Below are positions 13,701 to 31,340 of a stretch of 64,000 nucleotides of DNA, piece after piece. Under the pieces are notes generated by a model. It searched no databases, was not told the origin of the DNA, and was given only the letters and a program-made list of their open reading frames with translations. The position numbers and the translations under genes are program-made. Position 1 is the stretch's first letter; each line of letters starts with the position of its first letter. Origin of the DNA: Carallia brachiata (taxonomy: Eukaryota; Streptophyta; Magnoliopsida; Malpighiales; Rhizophoraceae); assembly GCA_021464245.1 (NCBI GenBank), contig JADCRB010000046.1, forward strand, positions 2,801,214 to 2,865,213. The letters run 5' to 3'.

Positions 13701-14106
13701 AAGACTAATGTAAACTAAAATTATAGAAAAATGCTACGTTGAAAGTGACACCCCTTGAAATTCGAGAAGTAACATAAATTGAAGAAAGTAACTGCATCTG
13801 ATTTTTCTAAGCTTCTATTGTGCCCAGAAATTGCAAATGTGGAGCAAAATGCATACGACAACATATTGTATTTACGTAACTTAAATTAATAGTAATTAGA
13901 AGTTAAAAACCTTAAAGAATAAAAGGAGACCAAAAGTTTAATTTAGTTTCCACAACAACTTCATTCCCATTTTCAGTTTGATGCATTAACCCCTTTTTTT
14001 CCCTTTTCAGAAGGATTCTAAAACATACACATAAGAAATTCAAATCAAACCAATTTCATAAAAACATCTACTTTTGCTGGCCAAAAAAAAAAAATCAAAG
14101 AATCCT

Positions 14107-14141
<35 letters not shown>

Positions 14142-14679
14142 AAGAGAACAAGACCAGAACAGAACAGACCTCTGTCTCTGTTCATTAGCAGACTCCCGAA
14201 ATTCGAGGTCCCGCTGCCTCTGTTGAATCAAAGAGTAAATGCAGTTGCAGGTCCTCGCAATCGAAACCTGATCAAAAAAAAAAAAAAAAATTACAGAAAA
14301 GCGAAAACAAGAAACCCAAATTAAAAAAAAAAAAAAACAAGAACAAAGAAGAATGGCGACGAAAGGGGTTGAGAAGGTAGAAAAGGGGGTTACGGGATCA
14401 GTAGCAAAGAGGTCGAGGGAGGCAGGGAATCCAAAGGTAACGAGCGTCTGGTTAAGGTACTTAGCACAATGCTCCAAGTTGCTTACATCCGCAAATGCAT
14501 ATTCTCTGCATCAAAAAATCCAAATCATTCAATTCCACTCCAAAAACAAAAAGAAGAACAAATAAAAAAAAAAAAACATAAAGAATCCCAAGACACAGTA
14601 TCAAGAAGGCGAAAAGAATTAGGTGAACTGACCCCATTGGGAAAGCAGAAGTAGGGGACGCCGGCGGCTGCTCACACAT
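10704..14679 (-). CDS. ADIP-type coiled-coil protein (afadin/alpha-actinin-binding protein family)
   Basis: Fourteen exons: 14633-14679, 14394-14505, 14170-14267, 13419-13515, 13238-13327, 13061-13123, 12683-12757, 12353-12430, 12131-12239, 11974-12051, 11766-11885, 11176-11219, 11044-11065, 10704-10712. They encode about 347 aa. The N-terminal EYAFADVSNLEHCAKYLNQT region and SLDLFATDP match the globular start of plant ADIP-family proteins. Long coiled coils follow, for example RLEAKVERLESQLQAKDREI and the EAQLVEARSIIQEQ stretch. Animal members (SSX2IP) act at centrosomes and adherens junctions. The plant role is not established as far as I know. Exon 9 (12131-12239) is 109 nt where the frame needs 111. 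Two one-base deletions break it, so as written the frame stops within this exon. All other exons keep phase. Confidence 0.75.
14107..14133. repeat. (CA)n microsatellite in intron
   Basis: An uninterrupted run of about 13 CA units, followed by a short TA run, in an intron of the ADIP-type gene (which is on the minus strand). Confidence 0.9.
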
Positions 14680-14746
14680 AGAGGAGAGATAAAGAGAAAG
14701 TTAGAGAGAGAAAGAGAGATGACAGCAACTGTAGAAAGTGAGAAGC

Positions 14747-14750
<4 letters not shown>

Positions 14751-14782
<32 letters not shown>

Positions 14783-14848
14783 GGGACGTACTCTGAGATC
14801 GAAGTCTGCATCAGTGAATGGCATTGTCAAAGGATTTTAATAGAATGC

Positions 14849-14885
<37 letters not shown>
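14751..14885. repeat. Two (GA)n microsatellites upstream of the ADIP-type gene
   Basis: GA runs at 14751-14780 and 14852-14885, lying 70-200 bp upstream of the ADIP-type start codon. On the gene's sense strand they are CT runs. CT-rich tracts are common in plant 5' UTRs and core promoters, so a regulatory role is possible but not shown. Confidence 0.85.
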
Positions 14886-14888
<3 letters not shown>

Positions 14889-15208
14889 TCGGCGGTGGGA
14901 CGCCGACAGATCTGCGGGAAGAGAAGTTAAGAAGGGAAGTGATTCAAACTTAATTCAAAGCTTGTTCGGCACCGAACAGACTATATTGGATATATGGTCA
15001 GATCCTCTATTCTCCACTCAACGGACTTGTTTTTGAACTTTTTTTTAACTTTTCCCCTTTGGATTCGGATTGGGGACTTTGGAGATTTTTCCCTTTTAGT
15101 TTGCGTATCCGTTCTGTTTGGATTTTCCTCCTTTTTCTTTTTCGCGTCTTTTGGTAAATTATATTATATCTCATATTTTTTTAATTCAAAAATAATTATT
15201 AATTTTTA

Positions 15209-16471
15209 GGGTCCGTTTGGAGACGCTGTCAGTTTTTTGTTTCTATTTTTCAATTTCTGTTTTTTGTTTTTGCTGTTTGCTGAATTTTTGTGTTTATTGC
15301 TGTCAATTTTTATTTTTTTTTTCTCATAAGAAAAAATAGGTAGAAAAAGGATAGTGAGAGAAATGGAAAAAGAGTATAATATAGAGAGAAAAATGGGAGA
15401 GAGAGAGAGAGAGAAAGAGGGTAGAGAGAGAAAAAGGAGAGAGAAAGAGAAAAGAAAGAGAATGAGTAGAGATAATGACATAAAGAGAAAGGGTTGAGAA
15501 AGAAGAGTAAACGCAAATAGTAGAGAGAGAAAAGGAGAGAGAGAGGGTAGAGAGAGAATGAGTAGAGAAATGACAAAGGAGAAAGAAGAGAGGGTAGAGA
15601 AAGAACGAGTAAAGAGAAGGATAGAGAGAGAAAAAAATGAGAGAGAGAGGGTAGAGAGAGAGGGTAGAGAGAGAATGAGTAGAGAGAATGGTAAAACAAG
15701 AAAAAAGTGAAAGAGTCTGGGTAGAGAGAGAATGAATAGAGAGAGAAAAAGGAGAGAGAGAGATGGTAGAGAGAGAAAATAGAGAGAGAGAGGGTAGAGA
15801 GAGAATGGTAGAAATAGAAAAAAAGGGAGAGAGGAGAGAGAGAATGATAGAGATAGAAAAAGGAGAGAGAGAGTAGAGAGAGAAAATAGAGAGAAAGAGG
15901 GTAGAGAGTGAATGGTAGAGATAAAAAAAGGGAGAGAGGAGAGAGAGAAAATAGAGAGAGAGGGTAGAGAGAGAATGGTAGAGATAGAAAAGGGAGAGAG
16001 AGGGTAGAGAGAGAATGAGTTGAGAGAGAAAATAGAGAGAGAGTGGGAAGAGAGAGAATGGTAGAGACAGAAAAAAAGAAGAGAGGAGAGAGAGAAAATA
16101 TAGAGAGAGAGAGGGTAGAGAGAGAATGGTAGAGATAGAAAAGGGAGAGAGAGGGTAGAGAGAGAATGAGTTGAGAGGAAAGCGTAGTGAGAGAAAAATA
16201 TAGAGGGATAGAGAGAGGATGAGTAAAGAGAGATATGGTAAAGATGGTGGATAGAGAAAGAAAATGTTGTGAAAGAAAGTATAGAAAAAAAAGTGAAAAA
16301 CAAAATCGGAAAGTTATTTTTATTGTTTTCCCAATTTGATTTTTTTCTTTGAAAAACGCTTTTAACTTTTCAACAAAAAACAGAAAACAGAATTAATAAC
16401 AAACATGTTTCCTGTTTTTTTTGTGAAAAATAAACAGAAAACATAAAACTTAAACCACTTCAAACGGGCCC
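15209..16471. mobile_element. PIF/Harbinger-like non-autonomous DNA transposon (MITE) with minisatellite interior
   Basis: The element starts GGGTCCGTTTGGAGACG at 15209. Its other end, read on the minus strand from 16471, starts GGGCCCGTTTGAAGTGG, giving imperfect terminal inverted repeats. The trinucleotide TTA lies directly outside both ends (15206-15208 and 16472-16474). The 3-bp TTA target duplication and GGG-start ends are typical of PIF/Harbinger (Tourist-like) elements. The subterminal parts are T-rich (left) and A-rich (right) and extend the inverted symmetry. No transposase frame is present. The interior, about 15340-16290, is a purine-rich minisatellite listed separately. Confidence 0.78.
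15340..16290. repeat. Polypurine GA-rich minisatellite, about 950 bp
   Basis: Almost pure A/G on the plus strand, built from variants of GAGAGAGAGGGTAGAGAGAG, GAATGGTAGAGATAGAAAAG and GAATGAGTAGAGAG blocks. There is higher-order repetition: a block of about 65 bp near 15960-16025 recurs almost unchanged near 16112-16177. The minus strand is open for 365 codons, but only as low-complexity Ser/Leu/Phe. I regard that as an artefact of composition, not a gene. Confidence 0.9.
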
Positions 16472-16589
16472 TTAGTTAGAGAGAATTTGAATATTCCTTT
16501 TCATAAACTTTTTTCATTTTGCCCCCTCTAATAATTAGAGCGTGTGTTTAGACTATTAGAAAGTTATGTAAAATAAAATTATAAGAAAA

Positions 16590-16850
16590 TAAAATTATTT
16601 AAAATTATAATAAAGTCGTGAAAAAAAATGATGAAAAAAAAATAAATAGTAATTTGTGAGAGAAAAAATTGTGAAAAAATTTAGTTATTTAGATTAATGA
16701 GAAAGTTGTGGAAAAAAATGATTAAAAAATGAATAATAATTTATGAAAAATTTGTAAGAAAATGATGTTATTTGGATTGATAAAAAAATTGTGAGAAAGA
16801 AAAAAAATTGTAAAAAACTAATAAAGTAATAATAATATTTTTTGACAGAA
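16590..16850. repeat. AT-rich tandem repeat, period about 85 bp
   Basis: Three diverged units each begin with a motif like ATTTAGATTAATGAGAAAGT, near 16594, 16683 and 16767, followed by a GTGAAAAAAATGAT-like block. A similar motif starts the AT-rich insertion in the third receptor-like gene copy near 61220, so both may belong to one repeat family. Confidence 0.5.
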
Positions 16851-17565
16851 ATTTTTTAATCTCTTTTTTTTTTCATATAAATCCAACAAACTAAATAAAG
16901 CATAAATCCAAAGAGGGGAATTATTTGTCGGGAAACCCAAACTTTCTTTTCTATTATTTCATTTCACAGCTTAATTTTATATAATATTAAAATAATTATA
17001 TAATTCATTTAATAATATATTTAATAATTTTTATTTTTTATTTTTTAAATTTAACTATTTAAAAATTTACATTACTTTATACTTACTTAATATTTTTCAT
17101 TAATAATAGTGAACAGATAACTTTTTTTTAACCAAATGTATACTTTTTTTTTTCTTAAAAAAAATCAAAATTGATATTACACTTAGAGTAAAAAAAATTA
17201 AAAGATATGCAGAACAACTTTCCAAATTCCTTCCCGACACACTGTCAATAAGTTAGTTGTACTATTTTATTATTTACTTTCTGGCGAGAGAAATCATGTT
17301 CGGTCCTCTCATGTGATCTGGGACAATATTGCAATCTTCCAACCCAACCATATTAATATTGAGCACACACATTAAATATCTTAGGCGGAATTCAGGCCGA
17401 GCTAATTGCTTGAATATCTTCTTTTTACGTTGGACCGAACAAGGCCCGACTCCGATCCAAGCCCATGGCTCCTGCAGCTCCTTGCAATCTCATCTCCCAT
17501 ATTCCACCGCCTTACCGCCACTGCAGCCCATCAGGCCAGCCACACTTGGTACTTTATTCTTAAAA
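16851..17565. other. Intergenic AT-rich DNA, no gene recognised
   Basis: AT-rich sequence with no conserved frame. The 17400-17560 part is less AT-rich and may belong to the broken LINE that follows, but I could not recognise protein there. Confidence 0.4.
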
Positions 17566-17661
17566 AGGTGTAAGAGTACTTATAATTTATTTGATAATAT
17601 TTATAATTTTTTTTTAAATTTAATTATTAAATAATTTATATCTGCATGTATAAGTACACCT
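17566..17661. mobile_element. Short MITE-like foldback element
   Basis: The left end AGGTGTAAGAGTACTTATA and the right end, read on the minus strand as AGGTGTACTTATACATGC, form imperfect inverted repeats around an AT core of about 60 bp. No clear target duplication is visible. Similar AT cores occur near 16990-17090 and 19960-20070, suggesting several old family members. Confidence 0.5.
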
Positions 17662-17679
17662 GTAGCTTTTCAGGGTTTG

Positions 17680-18120
17680 GCAGGTTTGGTAGAGATGATG
17701 GAGGCGCTTGGTGCTTTGGTCTTTGTGGGTATTGTGGTAAGCGTACCATAGTTACTGTAGAGCTTGGAGCTATTGCTTCGGCCCTTTGTTTGGCTTAGAA
17801 GCGAGGTTTTCGCAGATTATTGTAGAAATGGATTCGCTGACTGCTTTGTAAAAAATTACTAAGGTGGAGTGGGAGTTGGATTTTTATTCACCTGTTTTAG
17901 CATAGTGCTGCTATTTTCTCTACTGTCAGTTGATGCATATTTTACAAGAAGGGAATTCTTCTGTTGACTTTCTTGATAGCCTGAGACATTTGAATGAAGA
18001 GCAGTTGGTGGTTTGTGAGGCTCCCCCTCTGGGTTTATCTGACCTACTTTGGAAGGATAAAGTAGGTGTTACTTTGGTCAGAGGTAGTTACCCAGGTCTA
18101 CTGGCTTGGTTGGCTGCGCT
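17680..18120 (+). pseudogene. Decayed LINE-type RNase H domain
   Basis: Conceptual translation, with frame changes, resembles the C-terminal RNase H-like domain of plant non-LTR reverse transcriptases. It shows VELGAIASALCLA, then VEMDSLTAL with an Asp-Ser pair typical of this domain, and then HILQEGNSSVDFLDSLRH and DAPPLGL-like APPLGLSDLLWKDK near the end. Several stops and frameshifts interrupt it. Only the 3' part of a LINE is visible, as expected of 5'-truncated insertion. An A run follows at about 18163-18172. Confidence 0.7.
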
Positions 18121-18172
18121 TTCTAGCTAGTTTTCTTTTCTCCGATCTTTCTCTTATTGATTAAAAAAAAAA

Positions 18173-20417
18173 ACACTCTTCTAGAAAAGCACACAAACCA
18201 TCTATCAATTTAAAGAAAAAAAATTAAATTTTCATATGAAAGAGCGTTCGAAATGTTGTTCGAATACAATTAAGTAGATTTGATTTATAATCAGTTACAT
18301 TTTATGTGTAAAGTAATAACAGTAATTTTTTCTTATTATTTTTTGTTGCACTTAAAATACAGACAATTATAAACTAAATATAATCAATTACATTTGAGTA
18401 ACATTTCAAGTATATTTTTAATCAGAAATATAACAGTCCTCTAATTTAAAATATAACTCCAAAATTGCTATTATCTCAAATCTCAGTGTCCATCATATCC
18501 ATTTCCTTTGTTCTAACTAATGTACCATAAAATTTGAATTGCTGGGAAAAGCTCAAAATATAGAATGTACTATTAATTCCAACATATTTTCCTAAATTTA
18601 TTAGGTTGAGAACGCAAATAAAAAATAAACTCATCATATGAGTCTATTAAAAACTCATAATTAAATGTGAATATTAAAATAACGTGATTTAAATATAAGA
18701 TTTCACAATCATTAAAAAATTAATGTCATCTCAATATATCAATCTATAAAAAAAACAAAGAATAATAACTATTGAGAATGGTCCAAAATATACGTCGTAT
18801 ATTAAATTTTAATATATTTTTACTGAGTTTGTTTTGTTGATTTTGATGTCCAGTTCGTCATGCTAATTTGTCATAAGCGTCAAGTTGCGATCATAGTGAA
18901 CATATATGTCCATTTGTTGTGGGGGATTTCCGGGATCCGAGCTGAACCATCAAGCATCCGCAAGAAGATTTCTCCTGTTGAATGTTTTTGTTTTAATTAA
19001 GTCAACGTTTAAACTATTTTCGCGCTGGTCCTTTCGAACTTGAGAAGATTGGATTTTTTTTTTTTCCCTTTCATTTGTGTGACTTGTTGTATGAAACCAC
19101 GTGGTGTATACTTGTTGAAATATGGAATATTCTAATATCTTAAAGTCACATCGTCTTTTTTTTTTAATTACATAATTTAATTTTAAGTGAAACAAAATTA
19201 TTTATATGATTCACCAGATATAACAATAAAACATCTCACTTTAATTTTAATTTAAATTACTTCAAAAGTTTCATTAAGTATTTCCCTTCTTTTTAACCAC
19301 GGAAATTAAATTCACTTTTTCGTTTTGGAATTGTACGCCACGTAATTTTAGATTCTAAAATGTCATTTTCTTTTTGGGAGGAAAATTTCAAACCGAGTAA
19401 TTGCATTTACAGGCTAAGACAAAGAGTCATTTATTGATATTTTTATTTATTATTTTTTATAAAAAATTGTTTTATCAAAATACTGTTAAATGTCTAAATT
19501 TATTATTTTTTATAAAATGAACTATTTATCAAAATACTGTTTAACGTCCAACTTAATGTTGTCTATTTGGTGATATTTTGTTTTCTTTTTTTTTTTGTTC
19601 TTTGGTTGACTTTGGCCTTGAGAGTCATTAATGTGGGACGACACTCCTAAGACACTAATTAATTCAGAAAAGGAGATATATTTGGTATCTTTTTTTTGAC
19701 TTTGGACAAAACAAAAGAAGTTAATAAATTTATATAATTATTTTCTTTATCTTAAAAAGAAAGAGAGAAATGCAACCACTATGAAATAATTCTATTTTCA
19801 ATTAGTTTTCCAGCGTCCATTAGAATAATATCCTAAAGGAAGAAAAATATTTTGGATTTTCCGACAAAAAATCTTGCGATAGTTTTATTTATGTTGTTCG
19901 TTAATTTAATACATTATAAATGGAGGGTCATTATGTTGATATACATAAATAAGTATGTAAAAGGCACATATTTAATTTAATTTAATAATATTTAATAATT
20001 TATTTATTTTTTATTTTTTTTAAATTTAATAAATATTTTATAATTTAATAATATAAACAATTATATACTTATGATACTCTCGTCTATACACGTTCACTTA
20101 CCTTCCTTAATAAATGTAGGCGGCTATGCTCAAACCAAGGAGATGTCATACAGTTTTCCGGCAATTATTATGCAAGAGCTACAAGACAAAGAAGCCGATT
20201 ATTATAAACATTTCATTAATGCCGCAAGCATTAAAACAATTAGTTGAGTGGCACTGAAAGAAGTTAAAAGTTGCTAAGGGCGACTTAGTGATTAACCATT
20301 CGGCTATTGGTGCATTATATTTTGAATTTAAATTTTACTAATTGTCATTAAAATTTTTTATATATGAATGACATATAAATTTTATTATAAATTTTTGATG
20401 TTCTATAAATACTCTTT
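18173..20417. other. Intergenic AT-rich DNA, no gene recognised
   Basis: No conserved frame. There are many A/T tracts and short AT foldbacks, for example 19960-20070. Nothing I can name. Confidence 0.5.
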
Positions 20418-21324
20418 GGGCACGCTTGTTTCATAAATTAAGATATAATAGTATATGTTAGAAGTCAATTATTCTATTTTAACTTATATTCAGTTACGTA
20501 ATAAGATAAATATATGATAGAATATTAACTTATTAATATATAAATATGAGATAATATTATTTCTCTTACTCTTATAAATTACTCTATTTCATATCATAGT
20601 TATTATTGATAAATTATATATTTATTAAAATATTATATTAATTAAAATAATTTTTAAGTATTTTTTAAAAAATTAATATAAAATTAAAAAACTCATTTCT
20701 TTCTTATCTTTCCTCTCTCTCTCTCCTCCCTTCTCTCTCTCTCTCCTCTTCTTTCTCCTTCATTTTTCTCTCCTCCCTCCTCCCTCTCTCCTCCTTCATT
20801 GCTTCCTTTGTCTCTCCTCGCCCCTCCATCCCTCTCTCTCACTCGTTCATTCATTTTCTTTTATTAAGTTAAAAAATTTTATCTTAGAATTTATTTAACT
20901 TTTTCCCCCCAAAAAAATTAAAAAATGCTAATCTCTTTGTTTGATATCTTGAAATTTATTTGTATAAATAAAATTAATGTTTAATTTTAAAAATATTTTT
21001 TATATAAAATTAAAAATTTATAAACAGTATAATGTATAATAACATATAAAATGTATTTTAAATTTTATTGCTTAATTTTAATTATTTTTAATAAAAATAA
21101 TAAAAGTAATAATAAACATAAGTTAATTATTTTTAAAAGTAAAAAATTTATTTTGATATGTTATATTATTCTATCTTTTATTATCTGAATATTGAATTAA
21201 ATAATTATTATATATTATTCGATATTATCTAAATATAATATAAATTAATAATTTAATCTGTTTTATATTATATTAACATATTTATCTTATACTATACTAT
21301 TTAATTTACATACTAAATACACCC
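20418..21324. mobile_element. Probable MITE with pyrimidine-rich core
   Basis: The left end GGGCACGCTTGTTTCATAAA and the right end, read on the minus strand as GGGTGTATTTAGTATGTAAA, form imperfect terminal inverted repeats. TTT lies directly outside both ends (20415-20417 and 21325-21327), which could be a 3-bp target duplication. The interior holds a CT-rich tract at about 20697-20850. The architecture resembles the PIF-like element at 15209-16471: GGG ends, 3-bp duplication, and a core that is purine-rich on one strand. No coding capacity. Confidence 0.5.
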
Positions 21325-21814
21325 TTTATCCCTAATTCTAAACCTTTTTCAAAAAACAAAAGTCAAAAATTCGACACAACATCTTTTATATTTCTCTTTT
21401 AGCTTTCCACAAGATTGAAAAAAAAAAAAAGCGCACTTCGCACTCCAGCTATAATAATGATAATATTATTATTATTTATTCTTGAGTTGGGTCTTTTCTT
21501 TTGTTTAAATAAAAACAATATTATGACAACACAGACAGAAAATAAAAGCAGACAAATTATGTAATATTTACGTTACAATTTTTAATATAATTATTTTATG
21601 TTTAATAATTAACAATTAAAACAAAGTGAATTCTTATAAAGTGTAATTAAGTATTCTGATGATTGTACTAAAATTTTATCTCAGAAAAAATTATAATTTT
21701 ATTTTTAAAATTATGATTGATATTTTTTAAATATAAAAAAATAATTATTTTAAAATTATTAGTTTTAATTTTAAAATTTAAGATAAAAATCGACATATCA
21801 AAGTTTACTCTTCT
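21325..21814. other. Upstream region of the P450 reductase gene
   Basis: AT-rich DNA with no recognised frame. It presumably includes distal promoter sequence. Confidence 0.4.
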
Positions 21815-21821
21815 TATATAA
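21815..21821 (+). promoter_or_regulatory. TATA box of the P450 reductase gene
   Basis: TATATAA lies about 325 bp upstream of the CPR start codon, just where sequence composition shifts from AT-rich to GC-richer. A transcription start near 21845-21855 and a 5' UTR of about 290 nt would follow. The UTR has CT-rich tracts (about 21990-22010). Confidence 0.55.
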
Positions 21822-21868
21822 GCGACCCTCGTATTCTCGCCCATCACTTCAGGAGTGACACAGGCAGG

Positions 21869-21893
21869 CCCCCCCCCCCCCCCCCCCCCCCCC
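21869..21893 (+). repeat. Run of 25 C residues
   Basis: An uninterrupted C25 tract, flanked by GGCAGG and GGCTCTG, in the probable 5' UTR of the P450 reductase gene. It is highly unusual in this AT-rich DNA. The exact count may be an assembly artefact. Confidence 0.85.
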
Positions 21894-22140
21894 GGCTCTG
21901 GTCTCCACCACACCTACACTCTCATCAACTACCAACCACCAACCTCCGAGAAGCTAAGAACCGAACTGTAACGCACGCGTTAAGTGCTGTCTTCTCTTCT
22001 CTTCTCCATTTGCCAAAATCAAGAAAACCAAGAAACATCAAAATCTTTGCTTCTTGTTTTCTTGCTTCTTGCAAAGATATCTCTCTTTTTCTTTCTTGAT
22101 ATTTACAGTTCTTGATTTGCCAAGAAAGAGGCGGAAGGAA

Positions 22141-27796
<5,656 letters not shown>

Positions 27797-30700
27797 TACC
27801 TTTTCTTCAAAACATTGGAGCAATAAGGGAAACATCAAACCAGAACTCCATGTATAATATTTACACTGAAGCAGCCCTGATGTTGGGGGAGGGGGTGTTT
27901 GAGAAGCTTCATGAGAAGGGCTGCTACTTATGATGCCAAGCCTGAGAGAAAGAGAGAGAGAGAGGTTGGTGTCATTGCACTTGCTGTCACTCTTTGAAGG
28001 ATTCTTTTTCTTCTTTTTTTTTTTTTTCCTTATAATGTAAGTTATATACGGTACAATAATTATGATCAGCCAAAGTCTATGAAATCTAATTGTGTATGAA
28101 CCAACAAGAAAATTGGTTAAAATAAGAGAATGTACATATTCTGCTTTTGTACATTGTAATATTATGCATGGATTGTAAGGATATTGCGGGTGGCTTGATC
28201 TCTTGATGGCCTACTCTGACAATTTTTGTCATTAGTTGGTATTTATTGCTTCAACATTGATACAGTTTGAGTTTAAATCAGTAAAAATAAATTTTTTTTT
28301 CTAATTTATTCGCCTTTTCTTTCCATTTTGGAATTAATTAATAAAAACAATCGTAGAGAGTCCGATTTTTTTGGTTCTAATGTTACACAAAAGTGGACAG
28401 AATCAGGCATAAATTGTAAGAATGATATGCAAATTAAATTGTTACCAGCACATAAGAAAATCTCAGAAGTGGAAGCCCCTTGTGTAAAATTTTCCTCATG
28501 GAATACAAGGATTTATTGGTTGGCTTCGCCGTCGGTTGTACTTATCTTGTACTTGAGAAAGCTATAAGTTAGACCACTTCTTATATAAGATCACATAATT
28601 AGAAAATCTAAATCAATAACTATTATGTGAAGCCTAATGTTACTAGGATCAGCGAAAATATAAGACAATTTTCACCCCAAAAAAAAAAAATCAAAATACG
28701 AGACAAAAACAATAAGGAAAATCATTTTGGGCCCAATTTTCATGATTCATTTGGATACCAAAAAAAATTCTACTGCAAGCAAAACATTTTTTGTTATACA
28801 GAAAACATTTTATGCAACATATTAGAATTTTATAGTTATAATAGTGTTATTCATATAGAGTTTTTTTTTTTTTTATGTTTCATAAAATGTTATTCTAATA
28901 ATATAAAATATACATATGGATAAAAAAAACATATCCCGACCCACAAGGGTCAGGCAGCAGTTGGTGCCACCATTTTTTTATTTTTTTAATTTTTATAACT
29001 ATGAGACATGCAACAAGTTTAGTAAAATTTGCATCAACACGGTATAAATTTGAAACAACCATTATATAATTTACAACAACTTCGTATTGCAGATTGTAAG
29101 AAACTTGTTACAGATTTTCACCACTTTATTATCATTTATACATCTCTTTTGAAAAAAGAAAAAAACAGTGAAAATGTTCCTTTTTGCGTGTAAGACCCAT
29201 CAAATGCGTTTGTTTACCGCGTCCTGTATTTGAACTCTATATATAATATTATATACCGCGTGTCTGAATAAGTTAGATTGTCGGCCCGTTTGTTCCTTCG
29301 TGTAGTCAGATCCAAACAACAACATGGCAAAGGAATCCCAACAGGTTTGGTTTCCCGTGATTGATCTGACATAAATCACACATGCGCACTCATTTTTCAA
29401 CAAGCTATTGGTCCCAATACCATGCCATGCCATCCCTGTATTAATTCCTTACCTACCTCGATCACTTATTTGACATTTATTGGTGATCGTCACGCACCAA
29501 ACAACTCAAATTAGCTGGAACAGCATGTCTTTTCGACTCTTGACCAATAGCTTGTTGAAAAATGAGCACCACAAAACTGTGGGCTGTCGGCACCACAAGC
29601 CACATGGATTTTGAGACTTGGGAAGAGATGACTGGTGGCAACATGGATTCTTGCCTGGTCTGGCAATGTAGCCGGTCATCAGCCGGAGTGCCCCCGGATG
29701 TTTGGCAACTGACAAAATATGGTTCCTCAGAACTATGGTTACTAAAACAAAGAATGCTTACTTACTACCTAAGGTGAGAATTTGACGATAACCCAACGTA
29801 TTTTCCTCATTTGTAATCTGAGTTTGAATTTTACTGACTGCCTTTAAAAGTAATGCCCTCCTTTTACTGCTAACTCGACTGTGCCGCGTAGTATTGATTA
29901 CAGATTCGGTAATTATCGTTGTCAGCTTAAAAGAGACCCACTCAGACTTATCACTACTTGGGTGAAAAATCTCTTCATGTGAATTAGATTGAATAAAACA
30001 CACACAAAAATTACTCCAACCTCGATTCCTCGATTCGATGACCGAAATACCTACAATGAATTTTTTTTCTAGTTAAAAAAAAAAAAGAAAAATGCTTGAT
30101 TTTAGAGTTATCCAACGCTCATTGGGAATAATTTTGTTCAAACAAACCCAAATCTTGGCTGAAAGTTTGACATTGTGATTTTGCGAAACCAAATTTGGTG
30201 TGGTCATGCATTCATACCTTGATACAACAGAGCATAGGAGCCGTTGAAATAATCTTTTTTTTTTTTAATCTGTACAGTATACTGAACGATCCGTCTAGGT
30301 TGCAACAACTTTTTTGAACCTCTGAAACACGGGTTTCAGTTTTCTCGAGTTTAAATAGAATGAATTTTATATAAAAGGGAGAAAAACAACAAGGTTTCAA
30401 CTTTCCCAAATTCTAGTGGACAATGCAGGGCTAATAAAGACATTGACGAATCTAAATACTATTGTCCACATTTTCTTATAGAAACATCTATTGGAAATTA
30501 GCAAAGGAAACAACGAAGTGGCAAGTCGTTCAAGCTTGTCGGTGGTAGGTAGGGACCAGGGTGACCACTCATAGATAGGTAGGCGGAGAATGGAGACAAC
30601 TTGTAGGTTTTTGGTTAGAACTTAACCACAACTATAAACCAAACCTTTTTCTCTTTTTTTTTTAAAAGAACACACACACACACACACACAAAACCACAAA

Positions 30701-31340
30701 TTTACAAAAAAAGAATCACCACAAGAAGAAAAAGAACATGACGACAATTTTACATACACATTTTGGTAATTTAAGACTCGAAATTTGAATCACAATCTTT
30801 CTCCAAGAATTATGCTTTTATAACCAACTAAACTTACATATATTTGATAGCACAAAATTCAATATAACTATACAAATATATGATTTGAAAGTGAATGCAA
30901 CCTCTTTGATAAATGGTTTGATATTTATGGAGCAAACTCACCTGTTTGATGGACTAAGCTATTTTCTTAAGCTGCACAATCATGCCTTTATCTCTACACT
31001 CGAACAATAAAGTCCTATCTTAAAGTGGCATCAACATAAGCATAGATTTTCTAGCAACAAAAGTGCAACCAAACCATTGTCTTAAGCAAACATAGGCAGC
31101 TTAGTAGAGCTCAAATTTCGCATCCTCTTCTATCCTGCTTTACGGCAGTCTCAAAAGACTTACAAAATGTGAAATATACCGGAGTTGAAATTAAAGGATC
31201 CCAATCTATTGACGAGGCATATTAAATTAACAGAATAGGCAGGTAAGATTTAAACAACACTAACAACTCGAAGTACATTGGCACACTTCAGAAATCAACA
31301 GATTTCCATCTTTAGTGGCTAGGAATTTGCTGGAGTCAGG
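27797..31340. other. Intergenic region between CPR and SmF, no gene recognised
   Basis: The first few hundred bases should hold the CPR 3' UTR, with a short GA run near 27950-27963 and a T tract near 28014-28027. The 29170-30010 part has normal base composition and short frames on both strands, but I recognise none of them. A (CA)n run lies at about 30671-30689. The 3' UTR of SmF should lie just below 31341. Confidence 0.5.

Noticed and set aside
14353..14565. Plus-strand frame with MATKGVEKVEKG start
   Set aside because: Antisense to ADIP-type exon 2, whose minus-strand translation is clearly conserved. The plus frame has no relatives I know.
15206..16303. 365-codon minus-strand open frame over the GA-rich tract
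   Set aside because: It encodes only Ser, Leu, Phe, Pro and Tyr repeats because CT-rich DNA lacks stop codons. It lies within a transposon minisatellite and has no conserved motif.
29200..30410. Cluster of short frames on both strands with normal base composition
   Set aside because: I looked for a gene or fragment here, but none of the translations resembles a known family or joins by splice sites into a longer frame.
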